Assembly: GCA_031279675.1 (NCBI GenBank)
Contig: JAITIB010000016.1
Coordinates: forward strand, 1 to 6,816
DNA length: 6,816 nt
Reading direction: 5' to 3'
Source of the DNA: Puniceicoccales bacterium
GTDB lineage: Bacteria; Verrucomicrobiota; Verrucomicrobiia; Opitutales; UBA953
Below the pieces are notes generated by a model that searched no databases, was not told where the DNA came from, and was given only the letters and a program-made list of their open reading frames with translations. How positions within the stretch are numbered: the first letter of the stretch is position 1; every line of letters starts with the position of its first letter. This document shows positions 1 to 5,667 of the stretch, in pieces. Position numbers and translations under genes: made by a program.

Positions 1-53
<53 letters not shown>

Positions 54-182
54 CCCCCCCGCCCGCGGTGCCCGCGCGGTCCTTGACCGGCTACGCCGGT
101 TTCCGCCTTCGGCGGCAGGTTCCGGAAACAAGGACGCGAAAAGAATTCAGAAGGGGGCCGCAAGCCGATTTTGCACACAAAA

Positions 183-214
183 AACACCCTGCGGGAAAGC
201 TCCCGCAGGGTGTT
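183..214 (-). terminator. Rho-independent terminator of the gltD-glycosyltransferase-lipoprotein cluster
   Basis: A perfect 14-bp inverted repeat (183-196 with 201-214) encloses a 4-base loop (197-200). Its core on the plus strand is CCCTGCGGGA / TCCCGCAGGG. On the minus strand the stem runs into six consecutive T (complement of A at 179-184; the last two overlap the stem), which is the classic intrinsic terminator form. It lies 27 bases beyond the stop codon of the leftward lipoprotein gene. The plus-strand side has no T tract, so it acts leftward only. It is the only strong terminator seen in the window. Confidence 0.9.
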
Positions 215-241
215 GTGGGGAGAAGGATGACAGGTGGGCGT

Positions 242-973
242 TTATTTTTTGAGGAAGAACTTGTTGATTTCGGGGACTTGATGGCGGACAGCCTCGGAAC
301 TGTGGACGTTGGCCACCTCAAGGATCACCGCACCCTCGGCACCCGCGATCTGCCAGTGGTGTCCGTAAAGGTCCTTCAGGTTGGCGTATTCGCCGGAGGT
401 GAGTTTGGTGACGTGCGTGACGGTGACGCCCCCTTTATGACAGGCCGGAATTTTGATCTCGGGGAATTGGGCAAGGTTGTCCTCGCCGCTCCCGACGGTG
501 TAACTCGTGCCGGAAAGAACGAGCCAGCCTTCCATTTTGGCGGGGAGGTTCGCGGGTTTTTCATGCCAGTGCTCGGGAAGCATTTGGTTGGGGAGCAGGA
601 TGAGGGCCTGGAGCATGTAGAGGTCCTTGATGTTGTTGTCATACATGATGGCGGCAAGGCCGAGCTCGGTGAAGCGCCCGGTGCCGTAGTCACTTACCCA
701 GAGTTGGGAGCGCGTTTTGTCGGTGACCTTATAGTCATGGTATTTCATGACGCGGATGACGGCATCCTTGGCGGCATCGGTGTTGAATTTGCCGTCGGCG
801 GTGTAGAAGTCCGCGTTGTTGAACTTGAGCGCGGCCTTGGAGCAGGTTTTGGCCTTGGCCTTCGGGCAATTGAGAGGCTCCGCGGAGCAGGCGTCCTTGC
901 TGCCCGGGGAGCAGCAGGCGGAGAGAGTGACCGCGAGGGCGGTCAGAGGGAGGATTTGTTTGATGAGTTTCAT
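242..973 (-). CDS. Exported lipoprotein with D-lyxose-isomerase-like cupin domain
   Basis: This 243-residue protein starts with a lipoprotein signal peptide: KLIK, a hydrophobic stretch at about 7-17, and the lipobox LSAC with C20 as the lipidation site. C20 is followed by a Cys-rich linker (C21, C29, C36, C44). The +2 residue after C20 is not Asp, so outer-membrane sorting is likely if E. coli rules hold. Residues about 50-243 resemble the D-lyxose ketol-isomerase cupin family: a DYGTGRFTELGL segment (95-106), the metal-binding HWH at 135-137, E149 about 12 residues later, and GHHW at 204-207 followed by GAEGAVILEV (211-220), which resembles the family's HWFQ-GAV-E motif. Known family members are cytoplasmic and convert lyxose to xylulose or mannose to fructose. 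Here the export signal argues for a periplasmic sugar-related or purely binding role. It is the last gene before the terminator, 16 bases after the glycosyltransferase. No Shine-Dalgarno sequence is visible. The fold is fairly secure; the activity is unknown. Confidence 0.8.
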   Translation of the reverse strand: MKLIKQILPLTALAVTLSACCSPGSKDACSAEPLNCPKAKAKTCSKAALKFNNADFYTADGKFNTDAAKDAVIRVMKYHDYKVTDKTRSQLWVSDYGTGRFTELGLAAIMYDNNIKDLYMLQALILLPNQMLPEHWHEKPANLPAKMEGWLVLSGTSYTVGSGEDNLAQFPEIKIPACHKGGVTVTHVTKLTSGEYANLKDLYGHHWQIAGAEGAVILEVANVHSSEAVRHQVPEINKFFLKK

Positions 974-989
974 GTGTTTGATGGATTAT

Positions 990-1751
990 TTAATCAGGTT
1001 GATGTTGGTTGGTTTGGTTTTCCTTTTGGGGAAATGTGTCGTGGCAGTGGCGCCGGAGATGGCAAATGCCCTGCCAGTAGGAGCGCATGGCGCGGGGAAT
1101 GTTGACGCGGGAGCCCGGCTGGTCGTTCCAGCGGATGGGAATCTCGATAACGCTGCCGGGCGCGTGGCGCTGGGCAAGGTAGAGGAGCTCGGCGCCGAGA
1201 AAAAACTGGGTGGAAAAAAGGCGGGCGCTCTGGGTGGCATACCAGGGGCGGCGGAAAAACTTGAACCCGCAGGCGATGTCCGTGGCGCGAATGCCGGTGA
1301 GGTGCCGGATGCCGGTGCGGAGCATCCAGGAGAAAAGGCGGCGGCGAGGGGAACGGGCGCTGATGCGGGAATCGGGGTGCCAGCGGGTGCCGTTGACGGC
1401 AAGGAGGCGGGGGTCGGAGTCAAAGTGCGCGATGACCTGGGTGAGGTGGTCAAGGTCGGTGGCCATGTCGGTGTCGCAGTAGCCGACGATGTCGGCGGTG
1501 CTGCTGTCCCACGCGTCGCGGAGGGCCAGGGCCAGCCCGGCTGCGTCGAGGTGGCGGACGCGGCAGGGGACGACGGAGTGTTGCGCGAGGCGGCGGGCAA
1601 TGGAAAGCGTGGCATCACTGGAGCCGTTGTCAGCGAGAACGATGCTGATGTCATGGCCCGGATGCCGCTGTATCCATGCAAGGAGCTTGCCATGCCCCGC
1701 CTCAAGGCGGTGCGCCTCGTTATGGCAGGGGATGGTGATTTCAACTCGCAT
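990..1751 (-). CDS. Family 2 glycosyltransferase (dolichyl/polyprenyl-phosphate sugar synthase-like)
   Basis: The 253-residue product is a GT-A fold inverting glycosyltransferase. It has the N-terminal strand RVEITIPCHNEAHRL (2-16), the nucleotide-binding DNGSSD (41-46), the metal-binding YCDTDMATD with D93/D95 (91-99), TDIACGFKFFRR (157-168) and IPIRWNDQPGSRVN (204-217). The last two are characteristic of the polyprenyl- or dolichyl-phosphate glucose/mannose synthase branch, which moves a sugar from a nucleotide sugar to a lipid phosphate at the inner face of the membrane. No transmembrane helix follows the catalytic domain. The C-terminus is short, basic and His/Gln-rich (about 233-253). 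Length is normal for a single-domain member. It lies 47 bases after gltD and 16 before the lipoprotein gene, on the same strand, suggesting one transcript. Sugar and acceptor cannot be assigned; polyprenyl-phosphate mannose or glucose are candidates. The ATG at 1751 directly precedes the first conserved strand. Confidence 0.85.
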   Translation of the reverse strand: MRVEITIPCHNEAHRLEAGHGKLLAWIQRHPGHDISIVLADNGSSDATLSIARRLAQHSVVPCRVRHLDAAGLALALRDAWDSSTADIVGYCDTDMATDLDHLTQVIAHFDSDPRLLAVNGTRWHPDSRISARSPRRRLFSWMLRTGIRHLTGIRATDIACGFKFFRRPWYATQSARLFSTQFFLGAELLYLAQRHAPGSVIEIPIRWNDQPGSRVNIPRAMRSYWQGICHLRRHCHDTFPQKENQTNQHQPD

Positions 1752-1798
1752 GGGGGATGTTTACACGGCGGCACGGATTTTGTTGCACGGGGGAGGCC

Positions 1799-3304
1799 TT
1801 ATTTCGCCGCGGTGGCGTTGAGGTAGGCGTCCACGGCAGTGGCGGCGGCACGGCCCTCGGCAATGGCCCAGACGACGAGGCTTTGGCCCCGGCGGCAGTC
1901 GCCCGCGGCAAACACCTTGGGGAGGGACGTGGCATGGCGCGCGAAGTCCGCCTTGATGTTGCCGCGCGGATCGGTGTCGAGCTTGAGCGCCTTGGGAAGG
2001 TTTTGCTCGGGGCCGGCAAAGCCCATTGCGAGCAGGACCAGCTGGGCGGGCAGTTCTTTTTCCGTTCCCGGCTGCTCGACGGGGACCGGCTGGCCCTTGT
2101 CGTTTTTGCGCCACTGGACTTGGATTGTGTGGATCCCGCCGACCCTGTTCTGGGCGTCCCCGGAGAGAGCCTTGACGGTCGTCAGATAGGTGCGCGGGTC
2201 GGCGCCCTGAAGTGCGATCGCCTCTTCCTGCCCGTAGTCAGTCTTGAGGGTTTTGGGCCATTCCGGCCAAGGGTTGCCAGGCTGGCGGCTGGCTGGCGGC
2301 CCGGGCATGATTTCGATTTGGCAAACCTTGCGGCATCCTTGGCGAAGGGCGGTGGCAACGCAGTCCGTGCCGGTGTCGCCGCCACCGATGACGACAACGT
2401 CCTTGTCCTTGGCGGTGAGGCGGGGGTTGCCGGGCGTCCCGTCGAGGAGGGCACGGGTGGCGGCGGTGAGGTAGTCGATGGCGAAATGGACGCCGCCAAG
2501 GGCGCGGCCAGGGACGGCAAGATCGCGGGGCTGAGTGGCGCCGGTGCAAAGAAGAACGGCGTCGTGCGTGGCAAGAAGCTGCGAGGGCGCCAGCCCAGGG
2601 CCGGTCGCCGCGTCGCCAATGTGGGCGTTGCAGACAAAGGTGACGCCCTCCTTTTGCAAATGGGCGATGCGGCGGTGGAGGATGTGCCGCTTGTCGAGTT
2701 TCATGTTGGGGATGCCATAAAGGAGAAGGCCGCCGGGGCGGTCGGCGCGCTCATACACCGTGACGCTGTGCCCGAGCGCATTGAGCTGGTCCGCGGCGGC
2801 AAGCCCGGCCGGGCCGCTCCCGACAATGGCAACGGTGCGCCCGGTGCGCCGCGCGGGAGTGCGCAGGAGAACCCAGCCCTCGCTCCAGGCTTTCTCGATG
2901 ATGGAATACTCGACGTTCTTGATGGTCGTGGGCTGCGGCGAATGGCGGTTGCCAAGCGTGCATGCGCCTTCGCAGGGCGCGGGGCAGACGTGCCCGGTGA
3001 ACTCCGGGAAGTTGTTCGTCCGGGCAAGCCGCCGGTAGGCTTTTTCCCAATGCCCGTGATAGGCGAGATCATTGAATTCCGGGATGAGATTGTGCAGCGG
3101 ACAACCGGTGGCCATGCCGGAAAGCATCGCGCCGTTGTGGCAAAACGGGACCCCGCAATCCATGCAACGGGAGGCCTGATCGCGCAACTTCTGCTCGTCG
3201 AGCCCTGCATGGAAATCGTTCCAGTCGGCAACGCGCCCGGCAGGCGGGCGCTCGGACAGGGAGGATTCGCGATTGAGTCGGAGGAAAGCGGTTGGATTGC
3301 CCAT
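1799..3304 (-). CDS. gltD: Glutamate synthase (NADPH) small subunit
   Basis: This 501-residue GltD is the beta subunit of glutamate synthase. It takes electrons from NADPH through FAD and passes them to the iron-sulfur and FMN centres of GltB, which makes glutamate from glutamine and 2-oxoglutarate. The N-terminal iron-sulfur region has RCMDCGVPFCH (C47, C50, C55), C68, and CPAPCEGAC (C108, C111, C115). The FAD-binding motif is VGSGPAG (161-167). The NADPH-binding motif is IGGGDTGTD (306-314). The closing FAD motif is VFAAGDCRRGQSLVVWAIAEGR (464-485). Length is slightly above the usual 470-490. The reading frame stays open far upstream, to 4267, but the ATG at 3304 is chosen because it gives the conserved MGNPTAFL start and the upstream part lies antisense to rfbA. 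No Shine-Dalgarno sequence is visible. It heads a leftward cluster with the glycosyltransferase and lipoprotein genes. gltB, the usual neighbour, is not in the window. Confidence 0.95.
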   Translation of the reverse strand: MGNPTAFLRLNRESSLSERPPAGRVADWNDFHAGLDEQKLRDQASRCMDCGVPFCHNGAMLSGMATGCPLHNLIPEFNDLAYHGHWEKAYRRLARTNNFPEFTGHVCPAPCEGACTLGNRHSPQPTTIKNVEYSIIEKAWSEGWVLLRTPARRTGRTVAIVGSGPAGLAAADQLNALGHSVTVYERADRPGGLLLYGIPNMKLDKRHILHRRIAHLQKEGVTFVCNAHIGDAATGPGLAPSQLLATHDAVLLCTGATQPRDLAVPGRALGGVHFAIDYLTAATRALLDGTPGNPRLTAKDKDVVVIGGGDTGTDCVATALRQGCRKVCQIEIMPGPPASRQPGNPWPEWPKTLKTDYGQEEAIALQGADPRTYLTTVKALSGDAQNRVGGIHTIQVQWRKNDKGQPVPVEQPGTEKELPAQLVLLAMGFAGPEQNLPKALKLDTDPRGNIKADFARHATSLPKVFAAGDCRRGQSLVVWAIAEGRAAATAVDAYLNATAAK

Positions 3305-3430
3305 GTGAGAAGTTTGCGGTGGTGAAAAATTTTCGCGCCGTAATGTTGCGCGCCCGCCGGAGACGCAACGGGAAACTTGACAGCGGCCCGCGCAAGACGG
3401 AAGCCTGCGCCCCAGCAACCCAGCCCTCAC
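3305..3430. promoter_or_regulatory. Divergent intergenic region between gltD and rfbA
   Basis: These 126 bases separate the two start codons, so promoters for both genes should lie here. A perfect TTGACA occurs at 3377-3382 facing rfbA, but no -10-like sequence sits 16-18 bases downstream of it. On the minus strand, TTGCGT (complement of 3364-3369) with a 17-base gap to CATTAC is a weak candidate for gltD. An A/T-rich patch lies at 3325-3335. Neither start has a visible ribosome-binding site. The promoter role follows from gene orientation; individual boxes are not secure. Confidence 0.4.
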
Positions 3431-4336
3431 ATGACCACCACGCACCCGCGCAAAGGCATCCTCCTCGCCGGCGGCACCGGCAGCCGCCTCCACCCGCTCA
3501 CCATCGCCGTCAGCAAGCAACTCATGCCCGTTTACGACAAGCCGATGGTGTATTACCCGCTGAGCACGCTCATGCTGGCGGGCATCCGCGAAATCGTCCT
3601 GATCAGCACCCCGCACGACCTGCCCGCCTTCCGCTGCCTGCTCGGCACCGGGGCGCAGTTCGGGATCCGGCTCACCTATGCCGAACAACCCCGCCCCGAG
3701 GGCCTTGCCCAAGCCCTCATCATCGCCGAGCCACACCTTTGCGGCGCGCCCAGCATGATGATCCTCGGCGACAATCTTTTTTACGGGCACGACCTCGTCC
3801 TCACCCTCCGCCGCGCCACCGCACGCCGGCACGGCGCAACGGTTTTCGCCTGCCACGTGGACAATCCCGCCGATTACGGCGTCGTCGAGTTCGACTCCGC
3901 AGGCAAAGCCCTCAGCATTGAGGAAAAACCCGCGCGCCCCAAGAGCAACCATGCCATCCCCGGCCTTTATATTTACGACACGCGCGCGCCCCACTACGCC
4001 AAGGCCCAAACCCCGTCCGCACGCGGCGAGCTGGAAATCACCGACCTGAACAACCGTTACCTTCAGGATGGCGAGCTCCACGTGGAGAAGCTTGGGCGCG
4101 GCACCGCCTGGCTCGACACAGGCACCGTGGACAATCTTCTGGCCGCGGCAGAGTTCGTCCACGTGATCGAAAAACGCCAGGGGCTCAAAATCGCCTGCCC
4201 CGAGGAAATCGCCTACAACAACGGCTGGATCACCCGCGAAGAATTGCAAAAGCAACGCGCCCGGCACGGCAAGTCCGCCTACGGCAATTATCTCGAACGC
4301 CTCCTGGCCCGCCCCCCCTCAACCGCCCCGCTCTAA
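3431..4336 (+). CDS. rfbA: Glucose-1-phosphate thymidylyltransferase
   Basis: This 301-residue cytoplasmic enzyme (RmlA/RfbA) joins dTTP and glucose-1-phosphate to give dTDP-glucose and pyrophosphate, the first step of dTDP-L-rhamnose synthesis and of other dTDP-sugars for surface glycans. Visible motifs are the nucleotide-binding GILLAGGTGSRLHPLT (9-24), SKQLMPVYDKPMVYYPLS (28-45), the metal-binding ILGDN with D114 (111-115), the EEKP sugar-site motif (164-167), ELEITDLNN (200-208) and GTAWLDTGT with D229 (224-232). Length is close to the usual 290. The frame opens 18 codons earlier at a TTG (3377), but the ATG at 3431 starts just before the conserved strand and is preferred. No Shine-Dalgarno sequence is seen. 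rfbB, rfbC and rfbD are not adjacent, so it may act with unlinked genes. Its TAA overlaps the TAG of the convergent nuoI-like gene. Confidence 0.95.
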   Translation: MTTTHPRKGILLAGGTGSRLHPLTIAVSKQLMPVYDKPMVYYPLSTLMLAGIREIVLISTPHDLPAFRCLLGTGAQFGIRLTYAEQPRPEGLAQALIIAEPHLCGAPSMMILGDNLFYGHDLVLTLRRATARRHGATVFACHVDNPADYGVVEFDSAGKALSIEEKPARPKSNHAIPGLYIYDTRAPHYAKAQTPSARGELEITDLNNRYLQDGELHVEKLGRGTAWLDTGTVDNLLAAAEFVHVIEKRQGLKIACPEEIAYNNGWITREELQKQRARHGKSAYGNYLERLLARPPSTAPL

Positions 4337-4878
4337 TCCGCCGCGGACGCCACCGCAGCCCCCGCCCTCTCCCGCCGCTGCCTCCGCTTCTCATCCACCG
4401 CCGCCGCCTCCACCGGGCGGATTTGATGATAGTAACTGTTCGGTTTCGCCAACTGCCCCAGTCCCAACAAAAACGCCCCCGCTCCCCCCGTTGACGCGAT
4501 TTCAAACTGATGGTCCATCTTGATCGAATCAAACGGACACACCTCGACGCAAATGCCGCAACCCATGCACACCGAGACATCGACATTGAACACCGCCGGA
4601 CGTTTGAGCGGCTTGCCCTCCGCACTGCGCGCCACCTCAATGGCAATGCACCGCGGCGGGCACTCGAGTTCGCACATCCGGCACGCCACGCAACGCAACC
4701 CCTCGCACGCCCCCGCCTCATCCTCGTAAACGAGGAAAGGAAAGTTACGGTAGTTCTCCGGCAACCGCGCCCGTTCCTCTGGATACTGTATCGTGGTAAG
4801 CCGCGAGGGATCGTGATAACTGCCCACAAAATTTTTCGCGGTTATGAGGAGTCCCCTGAGAATTCCGAAGCCAAGCAT
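4333..4878 (-). CDS. nuoI: NADH-quinone oxidoreductase subunit I-like 2x[4Fe-4S] protein
   Basis: The 181-residue product matches NuoI, the peripheral-arm subunit of complex I whose two 4Fe-4S clusters (N6a, N6b) carry electrons towards the quinone site. The first cluster motif is CVACRMCELECP (C63, C66, C69, C73) and the second is CMGCGICVEVCP (C104, C107, C110, C114), each the classic CxxCxxCxxxCP, with a CIAIEV/FDSIKM segment after each. The N-terminal GILRGLLITAKNFVG (5-19) fits the membrane-facing helix of NuoI, and LPENYRNFPFLVYEDEAGAC (39-58) fits its linker. The C-terminal tail (about 156-181) is charged and then Ala-rich. Start is the ATG at 4878; no Shine-Dalgarno sequence. No other nuo gene lies upstream, where 789 bases are apparently non-coding. 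An alternative is a stand-alone ferredoxin-like electron carrier. Family assignment is secure; membership of a functional complex I is inferred. Confidence 0.87.
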   Translation of the reverse strand: MLGFGILRGLLITAKNFVGSYHDPSRLTTIQYPEERARLPENYRNFPFLVYEDEAGACEGLRCVACRMCELECPPRCIAIEVARSAEGKPLKRPAVFNVDVSVCMGCGICVEVCPFDSIKMDHQFEIASTGGAGAFLLGLGQLAKPNSYYHQIRPVEAAAVDEKRRQRRERAGAAVASAAD

Positions 4879-5276
4879 GATTGCGCGTTGTTAGAAAACG
4901 CTTCTCAAAAACGCAACCGCCTGCGGACGCAACGGCGAAAACATGCGGGCGATGACACGCACTCCAACCCATTTTATGCGCCGACGGGTCGGATCAACAG
5001 TGGCACAGGCAATCATGCCCATGGATGCGGGCCGCCAAACGCCCCGGATATCTTTGGCAAAGCACCGGGTACGCAGGGTTGGCGCACGCGCAAATCGAGC
5101 TTGGAAATTAGCAATGCCCCATTGAGGTTTTCCGCGACACCGCCAATTGCGCCCTTTCATGGCTCGCAAATAAATGCGCCCCAAAACCCGGGGCGTTGCC
5201 CCAGGCTGTCACATTGCGCCCCTTATGTCATTCATGAGAGCAAAAAGGCCAGTGATTCAATCCGACGTTTTGAGGA
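4879..5276. other. Non-coding region upstream of nuoI with short GC-rich repeats
   Basis: No convincing gene is seen here. Open frames on both strands lack recognisable domains and have compositions typical of chance translation. ACGCAAC occurs twice, 16 bases apart (4911-4917 and 4927-4933), just upstream of nuoI. TGCGCCCC occurs at 5175-5182 and 5215-5222, with a related TTGCGCCC at 5147-5154. A small hairpin GGGGC-GTT-GCCCC lies at 5190-5202. These clustered elements suggest a dispersed intergenic repeat or decayed mobile sequence. The nuoI promoter should lie in the first 100 bases, but no clear -35/-10 pair was found. Confidence 0.5.
5175..5222. repeat. TGCGCCCC direct repeat flanking a small GC hairpin
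   Basis: Two copies of TGCGCCCC (5175-5182, 5215-5222) bracket a hairpin with 5-bp arms GGGGC / GCCCC and a GTT loop (5190-5202). A further partial copy (TTGCGCCC) lies at 5147-5154. The arrangement resembles short intergenic repeat units, but only this one locus is visible, so copy number in the genome is unknown. Confidence 0.45.
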
Positions 5277-5333
5277 GGCGAAGCCCCCGTCGAGAATGGG
5301 TTCAAATAACTCGTCGGAGACGGGGGCTTCGCC
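5277..5333. repeat. REP-like palindrome with perfect 15-base arms
   Basis: The left arm GGCGAAGCCCCCGTC (5277-5291) and right arm GACGGGGGCTTCGCC (5319-5333) are exact reverse complements separated by 27 bases. Within the loop a second small stem can form (5298-5302 with 5308-5312, one G-U pair, 5-base loop). No T tract follows on either strand, and no gene ends here, so a terminator is unlikely. The form matches repetitive extragenic palindromes, which IS110-family elements often use as insertion targets. It lies 335 bases upstream of the IS110 transposase start. Confidence 0.75.
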
Positions 5334-5446
5334 GTAACCAGTGGCATCCGCTCGCCGGGCACGCTCACGGTGTGCTTGCGTGTGTCCACATCGCTTTATC
5401 AATTTGGCCGCGCGCCGGGGAGACCCGTCGTGTTTGCGCCAGAAGG

Positions 5447-5562
5447 TGCCATCGGTGGAATGCATCCGCCGATGGCGACATCCGGGTTGCCCGTTGTGCC
5501 CCTTGGGTGCGGATGCCTAACGGTTCCCGAAAACCCGTCCTGGAGACTGGGCGCCCGGATGT
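5447..5562 (+). ncRNA. Candidate IS110 bridge RNA in the transposase leader
   Basis: A 5' stem-loop pairs GCCATCGGTGGA (5448-5459) with TCCGCCGATGGC (5465-5476), 12 bp with one G-U pair and a 5-base ATGCA loop; a flanking U-G pair (5447-5477) can extend it. It is followed with no gap by a 9-bp stem, ACATCCGGG (5478-5486) with CCCGGATGT (5554-5562), closing a 67-base internal region that can fold further, for example CGGGTT (5483-5488) with AACCCG (5532-5537) as an alternative. Bridge RNAs of IS110 elements have a 5' stem-loop followed by internal loops holding the target and donor guides, and are encoded in this position relative to the transposase. The folds are read by eye; function as a bridge RNA is inferred from position and shape. 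Exact ends are unknown and may extend to about 5359, where a further 6-bp hairpin lies (5359-5375). Confidence 0.5.
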
Positions 5563-5579
5563 TTTCCGGTTCATCTCGA

Positions 5580-5588
5580 ACTACTGTC
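5580..5588 (+). repeat. Left copy of ACTACTGTC repeat flanking the transposase gene
   Basis: ACTACTGTC here recurs at 6806-6814. Both copies are preceded by a CTCG (5575-5578 and 6799-6802), with a 2-base length difference between. The pair brackets the transposase gene and could mark element ends or recombination cores. A chance match is possible. Confidence 0.4.
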
Positions 5589-5667
5589 AGAGTCCCAGAA
5601 CTCGAACCATAAGGCAGAGGAAAACCATCCTGCAGTCAGAGTGAGATCAAAAACCTAAACGCAAACC

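Noticed and set aside
68..1826. Two plus-strand open frames of 345 and 336 residues
   Set aside because: Antisense to the lipoprotein and glycosyltransferase genes, both of which have clear family motifs; no domain in the plus-strand products.
1757..3325. 522-residue plus-strand open frame
   Set aside because: Antisense to gltD, Gly/Val/Arg-rich composition without motifs; a shadow frame.
3377..3430. TTG start giving RfbA 18 extra residues
   Set aside because: The extra residues are not part of the family; the ATG at 3431 sits just before the conserved nucleotide-binding strand. The TTG also forms part of TTGACA.
3305..4267. In-frame 321-residue extension of gltD upstream of its ATG
   Set aside because: It lies wholly antisense to rfbA, has no recognisable domain, and the conserved MGNP start of GltD is at 3304. 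Long antisense frames are expected in GC-rich DNA.
4891..5184. 97-residue minus-strand open frame upstream of nuoI
   Set aside because: No recognisable domain, unusual composition (Arg, Trp, Cys), no ribosome-binding site; best treated as non-coding or decayed repeat.
5298..5312. tRNA T-arm-like GGGTTCAAATAACTC
   Set aside because: Only one small stem within the palindrome loop; no acceptor, D or anticodon arms around it.
5174..5644. 156-residue plus-strand open frame across the palindrome and leader
   Set aside because: It translates through the inverted repeats, is Arg-rich with no domain, and overlaps the proposed structured RNA.
5336..5667. CRISPR array or toxin-antitoxin pair in the region before the transposase
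   Set aside because: No regularly spaced identical repeats and no small paired reading frames with recognisable families.
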